Assembly: GCA_949286165.1 (NCBI GenBank)
Contig: CASDZK010000071.1
Span: 1-43,239 of the forward strand
Length of the DNA: 43,239 nt
Source: an uncultured Alistipes sp.
GTDB taxonomy: Bacteria > Bacteroidota > Bacteroidia > Bacteroidales > Rikenellaceae
Direction: 5' to 3'
The translations under genes were made by a program, and so were the position numbers. Under the pieces are notes generated by a model, which was not told where the DNA came from, made no database searches, and saw only the letters and a list, made by a program, of their open reading frames with translations. Within the stretch, counting starts at the first letter, position 1; each line of letters opens with the position of its first letter. This document shows positions 43,161-43,239 of the stretch, piece by piece.

Positions 43161-43200
43161 TCGGCTGCAATTTTTGAAGTTGCAGCCGATTTCTTTTTTA
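43161..43200. terminator. Second hairpin terminator near the right window edge
   Basis: tcggctgcaa (43161-43170) pairs with ttgcagccga (43180-43189), followed by a T-rich tract to 43200. It follows the first terminator by 20 bases and may back it up, or belong to a converging gene beyond the window. Confidence 0.7.
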
Positions 43201-43239
43201 TTCGTGTCCGGAGTGTTGATGATGATGATATATCGGTCA

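Noticed and set aside
43198..43239. Minus-strand His-rich C-terminus (PIYHHHQHSGHE) at the right edge
   Set aside because: The codon just upstream, at 43237-43239, is TGA in the same frame, so the stretch cannot be the end of a longer gene in this window.

Overview
This looks like a Bacteroidales chromosome, probably a gut commensal. Three things point there. Upstream regions carry the Bacteroidetes TAnnTTTG promoter box, the clearest being ahead of rpsF. The conserved blocks are typical of the order: nusB-DUF1573-yajC-YbbR-coaE, uppS-bamA-two OmpH, GSCFA next to rpsF-rpsR-rplI. The arabinose operon sits next to a Nudix-type AraR-like regulator, as known from Bacteroides. Genus cannot be fixed from the window alone.

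Region 1 (1-10390) is an accessory redox island, visibly more GC-rich and different in codon style from what follows. It holds a flavodoxin/cyclophilin-like fusion lipoprotein, two aldo/keto reductases, a second cyclophilin-like protein, an exported ACMSD-type amidohydrolase, an AraC regulator, a flavin reductase-like protein, an FMN reductase with a twin-arginine leader, an exported protein with two carboxymuconolactone decarboxylase-like domains and an ABM domain, and a second flavodoxin. It also holds decayed genes: an Fe-S aldo/keto reductase broken into two inverted pieces, a tautomerase with an internal deletion, a lipoprotein stub, a flavodoxin that lost its lipoprotein leader, and an orphan N-terminus at the right edge. 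The likely theme, by inference, is reduction or detoxification of carbonyl, quinone or other electrophilic compounds under AraC control.

Region 2 (10390-22390) is core chromosome: an rRNA pseudouridine synthase with a long Arg/Asn-rich tail, queE, hpt, purE, an NlpE-like lipoprotein, a DUF1080 protein, coaE, a YbbR protein, yajC, DUF1573, nusB, cutC and a large PIF1-like helicase with HRDC and C-terminal HTH.

Region 3 (22404-32136) is an L-arabinose operon: araR-like regulator (degenerate Nudix box, TTG start), GH51 arabinofuranosidase, GH27 enzyme with a signature suggesting beta-L-arabinopyranosidase, aldose 1-epimerase, araD, araA, araB, and a perfect terminator. The secreted hydrolases release arabinose from plant arabinan or arabinogalactan, the epimerase equilibrates anomers, and AraA-AraB-AraD feed it to D-xylulose 5-phosphate. 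No transporter is present in the window.

Region 4 (32148-43239) is mainly an envelope and translation block: a secreted orphan protein, a DUF1080 lipoprotein, a TlpA-like thioredoxin, an AI-2E-family permease, a 740-bp gene-free strip containing an IS110-type transposase remnant and two strong hairpins, two OmpH/Skp chaperones, BamA, UppS, a GSCFA protein, and rpsF-rpsR-rplI ending in two consecutive terminator hairpins.
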